Below, piece by piece: positions 32,685 through 41,151 of a DNA stretch of 48,045 nucleotides; position 1 is the first letter of the stretch, and each line of letters opens with the position of its first letter. The stretch is from Geochorda sp036562495 (GTDB lineage: Bacteria; Bacillota; Limnochordia; Limnochordales; Geochordaceae): contig DATCKA010000044.1 of the NCBI GenBank assembly GCA_036562495.1, forward strand, positions 1 through 48,045, written 5' to 3'. A program made the translations under genes and the position numbers. Under the pieces are notes generated by a model. It was given only the letters and a program-made list of their open reading frames with translations, ran no database searches and was not told the DNA's origin.

Positions 32685-35600
32685 ATGCGGCTGACCGGAC
32701 TCGTGGATCTGGTAAGAGGCCTCGATACGGTCCAGGATCTGGCTCAGGCTATCCTCCGGGGCCCCACCAAGCGCCTGGTCGTGGGCGCCGAGGGTTCCCA
32801 GCGCAGCGCCTTCGTCGCCGCGCTCTTCGCCGAGCTGGCCAGCCGACCGGAGGGGCCGAGGCCCATCCTGATCGTGGTCCCCCACCGTCAGGCGGCGGAG
32901 CGGTGGTACGAGGACCTGCAACCCCTGGTGGGGGAGGAGCGGGTCGGCTACTTCCCGTCGCTGGAGACGCTGCCCCACGAGGAGGTCACGCCGTCGATCG
33001 AGCTGTTGGGGCGGCGGGTCGACGCGCTGATGCGCCTGGCCGGCGTGGGCCGCCCGCCCTCCGTGGTCGTCGTCGAGGCGGTCGCCGCCACAGAGCGGAT
33101 CATCCCCCCGGAGGTGCTTCGTGAGTTCGTCCAGCCGCTCTCGGTGGGGCAGCGCGTCGATCTCCAGGTCGTGGCGCGCCGCCTCAGCGCCGCCGGCTAC
33201 GAGCGGCGAGCCAAGGTAGAAGGGCCGGGACAGATGAGCGTGAGGGGGGACATCCTCGACGTCTTCCCCCCCGACCGCGAGCAGGCCCTTCGCATCGAGT
33301 GGTTCGGTGACGAGATCGAGTCCATCCGGATCCTCGACGTGGACAGCCAGCGTTCGTTTGGGCAGCTGCAACAGGCCGTGGTCGCCCCCGCCCGGGAGCT
33401 CCTGCTGACGGAGGAGGCCCTGCTGCGGGGCATGGAGGCCATCGAGTCGAGTGCCCGCCGCCAGGCCAACCGGCTGCGTTCGGCGGGGCGCCGGCAGGAG
33501 GCGCGCCGTCTGGAGGAGCGCATCGCCGCGCACCTGGAGCGTCTGTCACAGACCGGCCACGTGGAGGGAGCCGACCAGTATCGCCCCCTCTTCTACCCCG
33601 AGGCTCCGCTCCTTCCGGCCTTCATGCCGTCAGGGGTGGTCATCCTCGACGAGCCGGCCCGTCTCAAGGAGCGCATCCAGACAGCCTGGACCGAGTGGGG
33701 GTCGCTCTTCGAGGGCCTGCTCGAGCGTGGGCGGGTGCTCCCGGAGGAGGCGGGCTGCTTCGGCTGGTGGGACGATCTGGTGGAGGCCAGCCGCCGTCAC
33801 CCCATGCTCCTGCTCTCCCTGCTGGCCAGGCGGGTGGAGGGCGTGGAGGTCGATGGCATCCACCAGATCAACGGCCGCTCCGCCGACCCGTTCCACGGCA
33901 ACTGGCAGCTCCTGGCCGACGAGCTGCGGGCCCGTCAGAAGGAGCGATACCGGGTCCTCTTGACGTTGCAGACGGACAGCCGCGCCGAGCGGGCGCGTGA
34001 AGCCCTCCTCAACGAGTCGGTCCTGGCTGTCGTGGCCGACCGGGTCGACGGTCAGCTAAAGCCCGGCAACGTGGTCGTGGTGCCGGCGCGGTTGACCTCG
34101 GGGTTCGAGTGGGATGACCTGCGCCTGGTGGTCCTGACCGACACGGAGGTCTTCGGCAAGCAGGCCCGGCCCCGGCGCGCCCGCACGGCCCCGCGCCAGG
34201 AGGCAGGTGCCCGCATCACCGACTACCTGGAGCTGCGAGACGGCGACTACGTGGTGCACGTCAACCACGGCATCGGTCGCTACCGCGGCGTCAAGACCAT
34301 GGAGGTGGGCGGGGTCCGCCGGGATTACCTGGTGGTGGAGTACGCCGGGGAGGACCGGCTCTACGTCCCGACGGACCAGGTGCACCTGCTCCAGCGCTAC
34401 ATCGGCAGCGACGACGCGCCGCCCAAGCTCAACAAGCTGGGAGGGGTCGAGTGGGCCCGGGTCAAGAAGCGCGTCCGCGAGTCGGTCCGGGAGATGGCGG
34501 AGTCCCTGCTGAAGCTCTACGCGGAGCGGCAGGCCCAGCCTGGACACGCCTTCCCCCCGGACACGCCGTGGCAGAAGGAGTTCGAGGACGCCTTCCCCTT
34601 CGAGGAGACGCCGGATCAGCTTCGCGCCGTCGAGGAGGTCAAGGCCGACATGGAGCGGCCCCGGCCCATGGATAGGCTCCTCGTCGGCGACGTCGGTTAC
34701 GGCAAGACCGAGGTGGCCATGCGGGCGGCTTTCAAGGCGGTGGCCGACGGACGCCAGGTCGCGGTGCTGGTGCCCACCACCATCCTGGCCCAGCAGCACC
34801 ACCGGACCTTCACCGAGCGCATGGCGCGCTACCCCATCCGCATCGAGATGCTGTCGCGTTTCCAGACGTCGGCCGAGCAGGCCAGGGTGCTCGATGGCCT
34901 CCGCACCGGCGCCGTCGACATCGTCATCGGCACCCACCGCCTGCTCTCCAAGGATGTGCAGTTCAAGAACCTGGGTCTCGTGATCGTCGATGAGGAGCAG
35001 CGCTTCGGGGTGGCGCAGAAGGAGCGGCTCAAGGAGTTGCGCCGCACGGTGGACGTGTTGACCATGACGGCCACGCCCATCCCCCGCACCCTCCACATGG
35101 CCCTGTCGGGGCTGCGCGACATGAGCATCATCGAGACTCCCCCAGAAGGCCGCTACCCCGTGCGAACCTATGTCGTAGAGTACCAGGACGACCTGATCCG
35201 GGACGCCATCCTTCGGGAGATCGGGCGGGGCGGCCAGGTCTACTTCGTCTACAACCGTGTCCAGAGCATCGATCGCATGGCCGCCCACCTCGGCCAGCTG
35301 GTGCCCGACGCCCGCATCGCGGTGGCTCATGGCCAGATGGACGAGGAGCACCTGGAGAAGGTCATGCTGGAGTTCTTGAATCGTGAGCATGACGTGCTGG
35401 TGTGTACCACCATCATCGAAGCGGGCATGGACATCGGCAACGTCAACACGCTCATCGTCTACGACGCGGATCGCTTCGGCCTGGCACAGCTCTACCAGCT
35501 CAGGGGCCGGGTCGGCCGCAGCAACCGGGTCGCGTATGCGTACTTCACCTATCGCCGGGAGAAGGTGCTGAGCGAGGACGCCGAGCGGCGCCTCCAGGCC

Positions 35601-36287
35601 ATCAAGGAGTTCACCGACCTGGGCTCGGGGTTCAAGATCGCCATGCGGGACCTGGAGATCCGGGGGGCCGGCAACCTCCTGGGCCCCGAGCAGCACGGGC
35701 ACATCGCGGCGGTCGGCTTTCAACTCTACTGCCGGCTGCTGGAGGAGGCGATCAACGAGGTCAAGGGGCAGGTGGTGCAGAAGCCGCCGGAGCCCACGCT
35801 GGACCTGCCGGTCGACGCCTACCTGCCCGATGAGTACGTGCCCGACACGGCCCAGAAGGTGGAGCTGTACCGGCGCATCGCCGTGGCCTCGTCGGCCGAG
35901 GAGCTGGATTCGCTGGCCGAGGAGATGGAGGACCGCTTCGGGCGGATGCCGACCGCCGTCCACAATCTGCTGCAGGTGGCGCGGCTCAAGATGGTGGCCC
36001 AGGAGGCGGGAGTGGGCTCCATCAGCATGGAGCGGGATCAGGTCATGATCAAGGCGTGGCCCGGGCTCTACCTCCCGGCTGACGCCCTCGCCCGGGCAGC
36101 CGCGGAGTTGCGTGGTCGAGTCATATACCGTCCGGGACGGACCGATACGGTTTGGCTGCGTCGAATGGGATTGAGTGACGGGCAATTGCTGGAGGCGTTG
36201 CATCAACTGCTCCAATGCATCCGGGACGCGTGGACGGGCACGCCCGGGTCTCGGCAAGAGGTAGCGGGCGCGCGAAGGAGCCAATAG
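32685..36287 (+). CDS. mfd: Transcription-repair coupling factor Mfd
   Basis: A 1200-aa Mfd, near the family norm of about 1150-1180. In order: UvrB-homology modules (about 25-350), the RNA-polymerase-interacting CarD-like domain (about 505-575, YVVHVNHGIGRYRGVKTMEVGG), then the RecG-like translocase with Walker A GDVGYGKTE near 668-676, Walker B DEEQRFGV, TATPIPRTLHMALSG and the QLRGRVGRS motif VI. The C-terminal TRCF domain (LPDEYVPDTAQKVELYRRI) ends the protein. It removes stalled RNA polymerase and recruits UvrA. The start is ATG 32685, with GAGGGGTGA upstream. The gene for Fin, usually next to mfd in Bacillus, is absent. Confidence 0.97.
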   Translation: MRLTGLVDLVRGLDTVQDLAQAILRGPTKRLVVGAEGSQRSAFVAALFAELASRPEGPRPILIVVPHRQAAERWYEDLQPLVGEERVGYFPSLETLPHEEVTPSIELLGRRVDALMRLAGVGRPPSVVVVEAVAATERIIPPEVLREFVQPLSVGQRVDLQVVARRLSAAGYERRAKVEGPGQMSVRGDILDVFPPDREQALRIEWFGDEIESIRILDVDSQRSFGQLQQAVVAPARELLLTEEALLRGMEAIESSARRQANRLRSAGRRQEARRLEERIAAHLERLSQTGHVEGADQYRPLFYPEAPLLPAFMPSGVVILDEPARLKERIQTAWTEWGSLFEGLLERGRVLPEEAGCFGWWDDLVEASRRHPMLLLSLLARRVEGVEVDGIHQINGRSADPFHGNWQLLADELRARQKERYRVLLTLQTDSRAERAREALLNESVLAVVADRVDGQLKPGNVVVVPARLTSGFEWDDLRLVVLTDTEVFGKQARPRRARTAPRQEAGARITDYLELRDGDYVVHVNHGIGRYRGVKTMEVGGVRRDYLVVEYAGEDRLYVPTDQVHLLQRYIGSDDAPPKLNKLGGVEWARVKKRVRESVREMAESLLKLYAERQAQPGHAFPPDTPWQKEFEDAFPFEETPDQLRAVEEVKADMERPRPMDRLLVGDVGYGKTEVAMRAAFKAVADGRQVAVLVPTTILAQQHHRTFTERMARYPIRIEMLSRFQTSAEQARVLDGLRTGAVDIVIGTHRLLSKDVQFKNLGLVIVDEEQRFGVAQKERLKELRRTVDVLTMTATPIPRTLHMALSGLRDMSIIETPPEGRYPVRTYVVEYQDDLIRDAILREIGRGGQVYFVYNRVQSIDRMAAHLGQLVPDARIAVAHGQMDEEHLEKVMLEFLNREHDVLVCTTIIEAGMDIGNVNTLIVYDADRFGLAQLYQLRGRVGRSNRVAYAYFTYRREKVLSEDAERRLQAIKEFTDLGSGFKIAMRDLEIRGAGNLLGPEQHGHIAAVGFQLYCRLLEEAINEVKGQVVQKPPEPTLDLPVDAYLPDEYVPDTAQKVELYRRIAVASSAEELDSLAEEMEDRFGRMPTAVHNLLQVARLKMVAQEAGVGSISMERDQVMIKAWPGLYLPADALARAAAELRGRVIYRPGRTDTVWLRRMGLSDGQLLEALHQLLQCIRDAWTGTPGSRQEVAGARRSQ

Positions 36288-36302
36288 CCCCCAGTGGCGT
36301 CA

Positions 36303-36325
36303 GGCCAGGACTGGCAAGCCTGGCC
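36303..36325 (+). terminator. Short hairpin after mfd
   Basis: GGCCAGG (36303-36309) and CCTGGCC (36319-36325) form a perfect 7-bp stem 15 bases after the mfd stop and just before the spoVT promoter. The position suggests transcript separation; there is no T-run. Confidence 0.45.
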
Positions 36326-36329
36326 CCGC

Positions 36330-36360
36330 CGTATAGGCGAGATCCAGCCGCCGTATACTA
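36330..36360 (+). promoter_or_regulatory. Sigma-G-type promoter for spoVT
   Basis: CGTATA at 36330-36335 fits the forespore sigma-G/F -35 consensus (YGHATR) at all six positions. TATACTA at 36354-36360 fits the -10 (CATWMTA) at six of seven, and the spacer is exactly 18 bases. A sigma-A reading has no acceptable -35. Transcription would start about 100 bases before the spoVT GTG. spoVT is sigma-G dependent in Bacillus subtilis. Confidence 0.75.
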
Positions 36361-36469
36361 CGGCCGGGCAGGGAAAGAAACTCGAGGCAACTTCCTCGAT
36401 TCTTCGTCCGCCATGTCGGGATCGGGCCCTGCGGCGGAGTCGGACGGGCCCGATGTGGAGGGGTGCTAA

Positions 36470-37024
36470 GTGAAGGCAACGGGGATCGTCCGACGCATCG
36501 ACGACCTCGGACGTGTCGTCATCCCTAAGGAGATCCGTCGCACCCTGCGAATCCGCGAGGGAGATCCGCTGGAGATCTTCGTCGACCGCGAGGGCGAGGT
36601 CATCCTGAAGAAGTACTCGCCCATCGGCGAACTGGGAGAGTTTGCCCAGGAGTACGCCGACTCCCTCTACGAGACCACGGGCCACGTGGCCATCATCACC
36701 GACCGGGACGCGGTGGTCGCGGTGGCCGGCGCCCCCAAGAAGCAATGGATGGACAAGCCCGTCACCCCAGCCGTCGAGCGGGTGATGGAGGGCCGCAAGC
36801 CGGTGCTCTTCCCCAGGCCGGGGGAGAGCCGCACCGCCCCCGACGGGGAAGAAGAGGAGCGCTGGGACTTCACCTCCATGGTGGTCGCGCCCATCGTCGC
36901 CGAGGGGGATCCCATCGGGGCCGTCATCCTCGGCACCCGGGAGCCCGACAAGAAGGTGGGCGAGCTGGAGTTGAAGCTGGCCGAGACGGCGGCTGGCTTT
37001 CTGGCCAAGCAGATGGAGCAGTGA
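36470..37024 (+). CDS. spoVT: Stage V sporulation regulator SpoVT
   Basis: A 184-aa transcription factor of the late forespore. The N-terminal AbrB-type swapped-hairpin DNA-binding domain (about 1-50) reads GIVRRIDDLGRVVIPKEIRRTLRIREGDPLEIF. The rest is the GAF-like sensor domain (about 56-184), with a slightly extended acidic loop near 123-135. The GTG start at 36470 has GGAGGGG upstream. A sigma-G-type promoter lies about 110 bases before it. A long hairpin follows the gene. Confidence 0.95.
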   Translation: MKATGIVRRIDDLGRVVIPKEIRRTLRIREGDPLEIFVDREGEVILKKYSPIGELGEFAQEYADSLYETTGHVAIITDRDAVVAVAGAPKKQWMDKPVTPAVERVMEGRKPVLFPRPGESRTAPDGEEEERWDFTSMVVAPIVAEGDPIGAVILGTREPDKKVGELELKLAETAAGFLAKQMEQ

Positions 37025-37036
37025 GCAGGTCGTCGC

Positions 37037-37077
37037 CCGGGTGCCGCCTACCGGCCCGCTAGCGGCGCGGCACCCGG
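37037..37077. terminator. Bidirectional hairpin between spoVT and divIC
   Basis: CCGGGTGCCGC (37037-37047) and GCGGCACCCGG (37067-37077) form a perfect 11-bp stem with a 19-base loop. The right arm lies within the last codons of the convergent divIC gene. It probably stops transcription from both directions. Confidence 0.6.
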
Positions 37078-37394
37078 TAGGGGTCGTCGGGCGTGACGGG
37101 GATGGCCACCTCTACCACCTCCTCGCCCGGCTTGACCAATCCGAGCACCGAACGGGCCCTCGACTCGATGGCCTCCGGGGTGGAGGCCTGGCCGAGGGCC
37201 TCTTCGATCGCGCGGTTGGCCTGTCGCTGGGCCTCGAGGGCTCGCTCCAGGGCTCGCAGCTCCTGGTGGAGCCGCCACGTCTTCCATGCGACGCCCGCGA
37301 ACGAGGCCAGCGCTCCGAGCAGCACCAGGACGAGGATGCGTCTCAGAGCCGTGGGGGTCAGGCGGTAGCGCCGGCCTCTCCAGTCGATGACCAA
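37059..37394 (-). CDS. divIC: Septum formation initiator DivIC/FtsB family
   Basis: A 111-aa bitopic protein: short basic N-terminus, one transmembrane helix (about 20-37), a coiled-coil helix (about 40-72, LHQELRALERALEAQRQANRAIEEAL) and a small C-terminal domain ending in VPRR. This is the DivIC/FtsB plan; the partner is FtsL in the division complex. The TTG start at 37394 has GGGAGG eight bases upstream. It is the last gene of spoIID-yabP-yabQ-divIC on the minus strand, the reverse of its orientation relative to mazG and yabR in Bacillus. Confidence 0.85.
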   Translation of the reverse strand: MVIDWRGRRYRLTPTALRRILVLVLLGALASFAGVAWKTWRLHQELRALERALEAQRQANRAIEEALGQASTPEAIESRARSVLGLVKPGEEVVEVAIPVTPDDPYRVPRR

Positions 37395-37499
37395 CTCGAA
37401 GGCCTCCCTACCTTGCGAGGCCCGGACGCAGCGGCCGGTACGCCCGGTGCGGGGGCTTCCTTCGAGTCGGGGCCGACCATTCCCTGCTGGACAGCCTCT

Positions 37500-37901
37500 C
37501 TAACGCACCCCCCACGGGCGGCTGCGACGCGCCAGCCACCACCAGGTCCCGGCCACGGCGCGCAGCACGGAGCGGACCCCCGTCCCGGTCACCCAGACCA
37601 GGCGCACCACACGCGGGCTCAGGGTGAGCCGGTAGCCGGCCACGCCTGCCACCAGGCCGATCAGGGTGCTCGCCTGGAGCTGGGCCCCGTCCGCGACCAG
37701 CAGCAGGGCGAAGGCGATGGGCCCCAGCATCGAGACGAAGAGCAGGTCCGACACGACGAGGAGCTCGTAGCGCCGCAGCCCGATCACGGCGCGGCCGGCC
37801 GCGTAGAGGTCCCAGAGCAACGCCAGGGCGACGCCCACCAGCGCGACGCGACCAGCCGCGGCCAGCTGGCTCGCAACCGAAAGCATCACGGCTGCATCCA
37901 A
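37500..37901 (-). CDS. yabQ: Spore cortex biosynthesis protein YabQ
   Basis: A 133-aa membrane protein with three or four hydrophobic helices, matching YabQ in size, in the WDLYAAGRAVIGLRR motif after helix 1 and in position between yabP and divIC. YabQ is needed for cortex formation in Bacillus. The start is TTG 37901 or the nearby in-frame GTG/ATG codons; no strong ribosome-binding site decides it. About 100 bases separate it from divIC. Confidence 0.8.
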   Translation of the reverse strand: MDAAVMLSVASQLAAAGRVALVGVALALLWDLYAAGRAVIGLRRYELLVVSDLLFVSMLGPIAFALLLVADGAQLQASTLIGLVAGVAGYRLTLSPRVVRLVWVTGTGVRSVLRAVAGTWWWLARRSRPWGVR

Positions 37902-37958
37902 CCCCCAATCCCACGAGACGCTCCCCAGGCTATGGGGGGCCGGGGCGGGGGGTGACGG

Positions 37959-38261
37959 TCAGCGGACCAGGCGGCTCAAGAACCCCCGTGCCTTTCGGGC
38001 CGGTGACTCCTGAGCGTACTCCAGGCTGTGGATGGTCCCGTTGATGCCCATGGTGCCCGCCTCGACGTCGAGGGCCAGGATCTGCATCCCCTCGCCTCGC
38101 ACCACCAGGACGCCGGCGTCGGTGTGGAGCACCATCAGGTCCTCGTCGAAGCTCTCGACGCTGACGATGCCCTGCAGCTCCAACTGCTGGCGCCCCCGGA
38201 GGGCCAGTTGATGGCGGACGACCTGGGCCGGCGTCTGCCCCCGTTCGGCCCGTTCGGCCAC
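37959..38261 (-). CDS. yabP: Sporulation protein YabP
   Basis: A 100-aa YabP/YqfC-family protein: HQLALRGRQQLELQGIVSVESFDEDLMVLHTDAGVLVVRGEGMQILALDVEAG is the family core, with the terminal FLSRLVR. The family is required for sporulation at the mother-cell stage; biochemical role unknown. The GTG start at 38261 has GGAGGTG six bases upstream. It is 37 bases after spoIID and 57 before yabQ. Confidence 0.9.
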   Translation of the reverse strand: MAERAERGQTPAQVVRHQLALRGRQQLELQGIVSVESFDEDLMVLHTDAGVLVVRGEGMQILALDVEAGTMGINGTIHSLEYAQESPARKARGFLSRLVR

Positions 38262-38298
38262 CGGTGCGCACCTCCGGGGGCATGTATATGCCGGGACG

Positions 38299-39282
38299 TC
38301 ACCAGAGTTTTTCGATGCGGGTGCCCGGGTAGAAGGTCTGGACGATGGCCTGGGGCGAGCGCCCCTGGCGGGCCATCAGCAGCGCGTCCCACTGGCTGAG
38401 CCCCACGCCATGGCCGGAGCCCGTGCCCGCCATCACCAGCCGGCCCTCGCCGAACTGGAAGGTGGAGACGAGGGTGGAGCGCATCCGGTTGGCCCCCACC
38501 GCCAGCCGGAACTCGTTGCCCGTCAGCGTCCGGCGCCCCGACTCCCCGATCACCTCCACACTGGTGATCCGCTGGGTGGGGCCGCGCGCGGCGACGCGGA
38601 CCTGCTGGATGGTCCCCACTTGGACGCCGGCCGAGGCCAGCGCCTGACGCAGCTCCGACTCGGTCAACTCGACCCGCCACGACTTGAACTGGTCCGGCAC
38701 CAGAGGGTTGTCGGGGAGCTTGACGGGACGCAGGTAGGGCTCGTCGACCCCCTCCAGCCCCAGCCCCTCCTGCGGCGTGGTGGTTTGGCCGCCGCTGTAC
38801 GCGTGGAACCAGGCGCGCACGTACCGTCCGTCATGCGTCAGCACCTGACCGCGCGTGGCGTCGACCGCCCGGCGGATGACGTCGGTGATGTTGTCCGGGT
38901 TGTACGCCTGGGCCTCTTCGGGATCGGTGGAGAGGTCCGTGCCGTGCTGCGACCGGGTCCCACCCTTGGCCATGAACTCCAGCGTGAACGTGCGTGCCAG
39001 GATGGCCTGGGCGGCGTAGGCGCTCTCGGGCCAGTTGGGCCACATCTCGCCGGCCACGACGCCGGCCACGTACTCCTCGATGGGCAACTCCTTGCGTTCG
39101 CCCGTCTCCTTGACGAAGAGGGAGACGGTGGGCTCGCGGTCGAACCGCTGGACCCTGGCAGCGGGTGGAAGCGACCCGGAGTCGGAACGCTTCCCGGGAA
39201 AGCCTGACAGGTAGAAGAAGAGACCCGCGGCGACGAGCAGGCCGAGGGTCGTCAGCATGGCGGCGCGTCGTCTCGACCTCAT
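38299..39282 (-). CDS. spoIID: SpoIID-family lytic transglycosylase
   Basis: A 327-aa protein with an N-terminal membrane anchor (about 8-26) and a SpoIID/LytB domain over most of its length. The likely catalytic glutamate is E79 in YVAGVVAGEM, matching the AGEM motif of Bacillus SpoIID. Further family blocks are QAILARTFTL, YSGGQTTTPQE and GHGVGLSQWDALLMA. SpoIID cuts peptidoglycan glycan strands during engulfment. The start is ATG 39282, with GAGAGGGG 12 bases upstream. It leads yabP, yabQ and divIC on the same strand. It could be SpoIID itself or a paralogue, because the usual spoIIR/murA neighbours are absent. Confidence 0.88.
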   Translation of the reverse strand: MRSRRRAAMLTTLGLLVAAGLFFYLSGFPGKRSDSGSLPPAARVQRFDREPTVSLFVKETGERKELPIEEYVAGVVAGEMWPNWPESAYAAQAILARTFTLEFMAKGGTRSQHGTDLSTDPEEAQAYNPDNITDVIRRAVDATRGQVLTHDGRYVRAWFHAYSGGQTTTPQEGLGLEGVDEPYLRPVKLPDNPLVPDQFKSWRVELTESELRQALASAGVQVGTIQQVRVAARGPTQRITSVEVIGESGRRTLTGNEFRLAVGANRMRSTLVSTFQFGEGRLVMAGTGSGHGVGLSQWDALLMARQGRSPQAIVQTFYPGTRIEKLW

Positions 39283-39432
39283 CGATGGTGGTGCCCCTCT
39301 CCGGCGAGCCTGGCAAGCTGCCCTGCGGCCCTTAGTCTGGCGTGGGCGGGGGCATCGTTACTCGCTCGCGGGGAGCCTTGTGGACGGGCGGCGCCGGGAC
39401 TAAGATGACCAGGACGGGAGGATGGCCGGGCG

Positions 39433-41034
39433 ATGCGGATCGTCGTGGTCGGGCTCGGACCCGGGCCGGCGGACCTGTTGACGGTGCGGGCGGAGCGGAT
39501 CCTGCGGAGGGCGACGCGCCTGTTCTTGCGTACGCGCCACCACCCCATGGCCGAGACGTTGCGAGCATGGGGGGTGTCGTTCGACACCTTCGACGGGTAC
39601 TACGAGACCCACCCCACCTTCGAGGAGGTCTACCGGGCCATGGCGACGCGGCTGCTGGAAGAGGCCAGGCAGGCGGCCGACGAGCCCGTCGTCTACGCCG
39701 TGCCGGGCCACCCGACCGTCGCCGAGCGCAGCGTCGCCGTCCTGGTGGAGATGATCCGGCAGGAGGGTGGGGGGATAGAGCTCGAGCTGGTACCCAGCCC
39801 GAGCAGCGTCGAAGCCGTCTGGTCCGCGCTGGGGATCGACCCCATGTCGGCCGGTGTGGCCCTGCTCGACGCGCACCAGCTGGCCGCGTCCGCCGGCGCG
39901 GACGCCGAGCTGCCGCCGCCGTCCGGCGCGGCCTGGGAGCGCCGGCGCGGCTACCTGGTGCTCCAGCTCGACTCCAAGATCGTGGCGGCCCAGGTCAAGG
40001 CGATGCTGGGGCGCAGCCGGGGCGACGAGCAGCTCGTCGCCCTGGTACGGGGTGCCGGCACGGAGCGGGCCGAGGTGCGATGGTTGCCCCTGCATGCCAT
40101 CGATCGCCTCTCGACCTACGACCACGAGACGAGCCTCTACGTGCCGCCGGCCGACGATCCCGAGGCCGCCGGCGCCGGCGAGGGCATCGAGGCGCTGGTC
40201 CGCATCATGGCGCGCTTGAGGGCGCCGGACGGCTGTCCGTGGGACCGTCGTCAGACACCCGAGAGCCTGCGTCGCTATATCCTCGAGGAGGCTTACGAGG
40301 TCTGCGAGGCCATCGAGTCGGGTGACGCCGAGGCGCTGCGGGAAGAGTTGGGGGATCTCCTGCTGCAGGTGCTCTTCCAGGCGCAGATCGCCGACGAGGA
40401 GGGACGCTTCGACCTGGCGGGGGTCGAGCGAGCCCTGAGGGAGAAGCTGGTGCGCCGCCATCCGCACGTCTTCGGCGAAGCCCGCGTCAAGGACGCGGCC
40501 GAGGTCTTGCAGCGGTGGGAGGCCATCAAGCAGGAGGAACGGCGCCAGGAGCGCCAGCGGACAGGGGGCGGGGGCAAGGGAGAGGAGCGTCCCAGCCTGA
40601 TGGCGGGCGTCACGACGGGGCTGCCGTCGCTGGCCTTCGCCGAGGCCGTCCAGCGGCGGGCGGCGTCGGTGGGGTTCGAGTGGCCCGACATCGCCGGTGC
40701 CGGGCGCAAGGCGATGGAGGAGGCCCGCGAGCTCCGACAGGCCTGGGCCGAGCAGGACCGCGAGGCGGTGCATCGCGAGATGGGCGACCTCCTCTTCGCC
40801 CTCGTCAATGTGGCTCGATACATGCGGGTCGACCCGGAGCTCGCTTTGCGCGACGCCACCCGACGGTTCATGGCTCGGTTTAGGCGCATCGAGAGCCTGG
40901 CCGAGCAGGCGGGCCGATCCCTCTCCGAGATGAGCCTGGACGAGATGGATGCGCTCTGGGAGAGGGCCAAGGCGGAGGGTCAAGGGGGATCGGGCCAAGC
41001 CGTCTCGAACGATGGCGAGAAACGCGGCAGTTAA
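39433..41034 (+). CDS. mazG: YabN: tetrapyrrole methylase-MazG fusion
   Basis: A 533-aa two-part protein like Bacillus YabN. Residues 1-225 form a tetrapyrrole (corrin/porphyrin) methylase-like fold starting VVVGLGPGPADLLTVRA. Residues 250-510 hold tandem MazG modules; the first has the metal-binding EEAYEVCEAIESGDAEALREELGDLL. MazG hydrolyses nucleoside triphosphates, probably cleaning the pool of non-canonical or (p)ppGpp-type nucleotides. A Lys/Gln/Gly-rich linker sits between modules. The start is ATG 39433, with GGGAGGA upstream. It is divergent from spoIID. Confidence 0.93.
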   Translation: MRIVVVGLGPGPADLLTVRAERILRRATRLFLRTRHHPMAETLRAWGVSFDTFDGYYETHPTFEEVYRAMATRLLEEARQAADEPVVYAVPGHPTVAERSVAVLVEMIRQEGGGIELELVPSPSSVEAVWSALGIDPMSAGVALLDAHQLAASAGADAELPPPSGAAWERRRGYLVLQLDSKIVAAQVKAMLGRSRGDEQLVALVRGAGTERAEVRWLPLHAIDRLSTYDHETSLYVPPADDPEAAGAGEGIEALVRIMARLRAPDGCPWDRRQTPESLRRYILEEAYEVCEAIESGDAEALREELGDLLLQVLFQAQIADEEGRFDLAGVERALREKLVRRHPHVFGEARVKDAAEVLQRWEAIKQEERRQERQRTGGGGKGEERPSLMAGVTTGLPSLAFAEAVQRRAASVGFEWPDIAGAGRKAMEEARELRQAWAEQDREAVHREMGDLLFALVNVARYMRVDPELALRDATRRFMARFRRIESLAEQAGRSLSEMSLDEMDALWERAKAEGQGGSGQAVSNDGEKRGS

Positions 41035-41061
41035 TCGATTCCATACGGCGCAGAGCCCGTA

Positions 41062-41090
41062 TTGACAGGCATTTTGGCGTCTCATATAAT
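41062..41090 (+). promoter_or_regulatory. Perfect-consensus sigma-A promoter for yabR
   Basis: TTGACA (41062-41067), a 17-base spacer and TATAAT (41085-41090) match the sigma-A consensus at every position, rare in DNA this G+C-rich. It starts 28 bases after the mazG stop. The start site should be near 41097, giving a leader of about 55 bases with GGGGAGGA before ATG 41152. Confidence 0.9.
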
Positions 41091-41151
41091 CGGGTTGCCC
41101 GTGTAGACCCTTGCGGGCGATGTCAAACGACGGGGAGGATCAGCCTCACGC

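Noticed and set aside
30222..33533. A 1103-codon minus-strand frame
   Set aside because: Antisense to prs, ctc, pth and mfd.
34056..36284. A 742-codon minus-strand frame
   Set aside because: Antisense to the mfd translocase domains; His/Leu/Val-rich mirror of the coding strand.
39283..39432. Sigma-G-like promoter for spoIID (CAGACTA with CGAGTA)
   Set aside because: Spacer is 19 and both elements have mismatches; spoIID is expected to be mother-cell expressed, so the match is probably chance.
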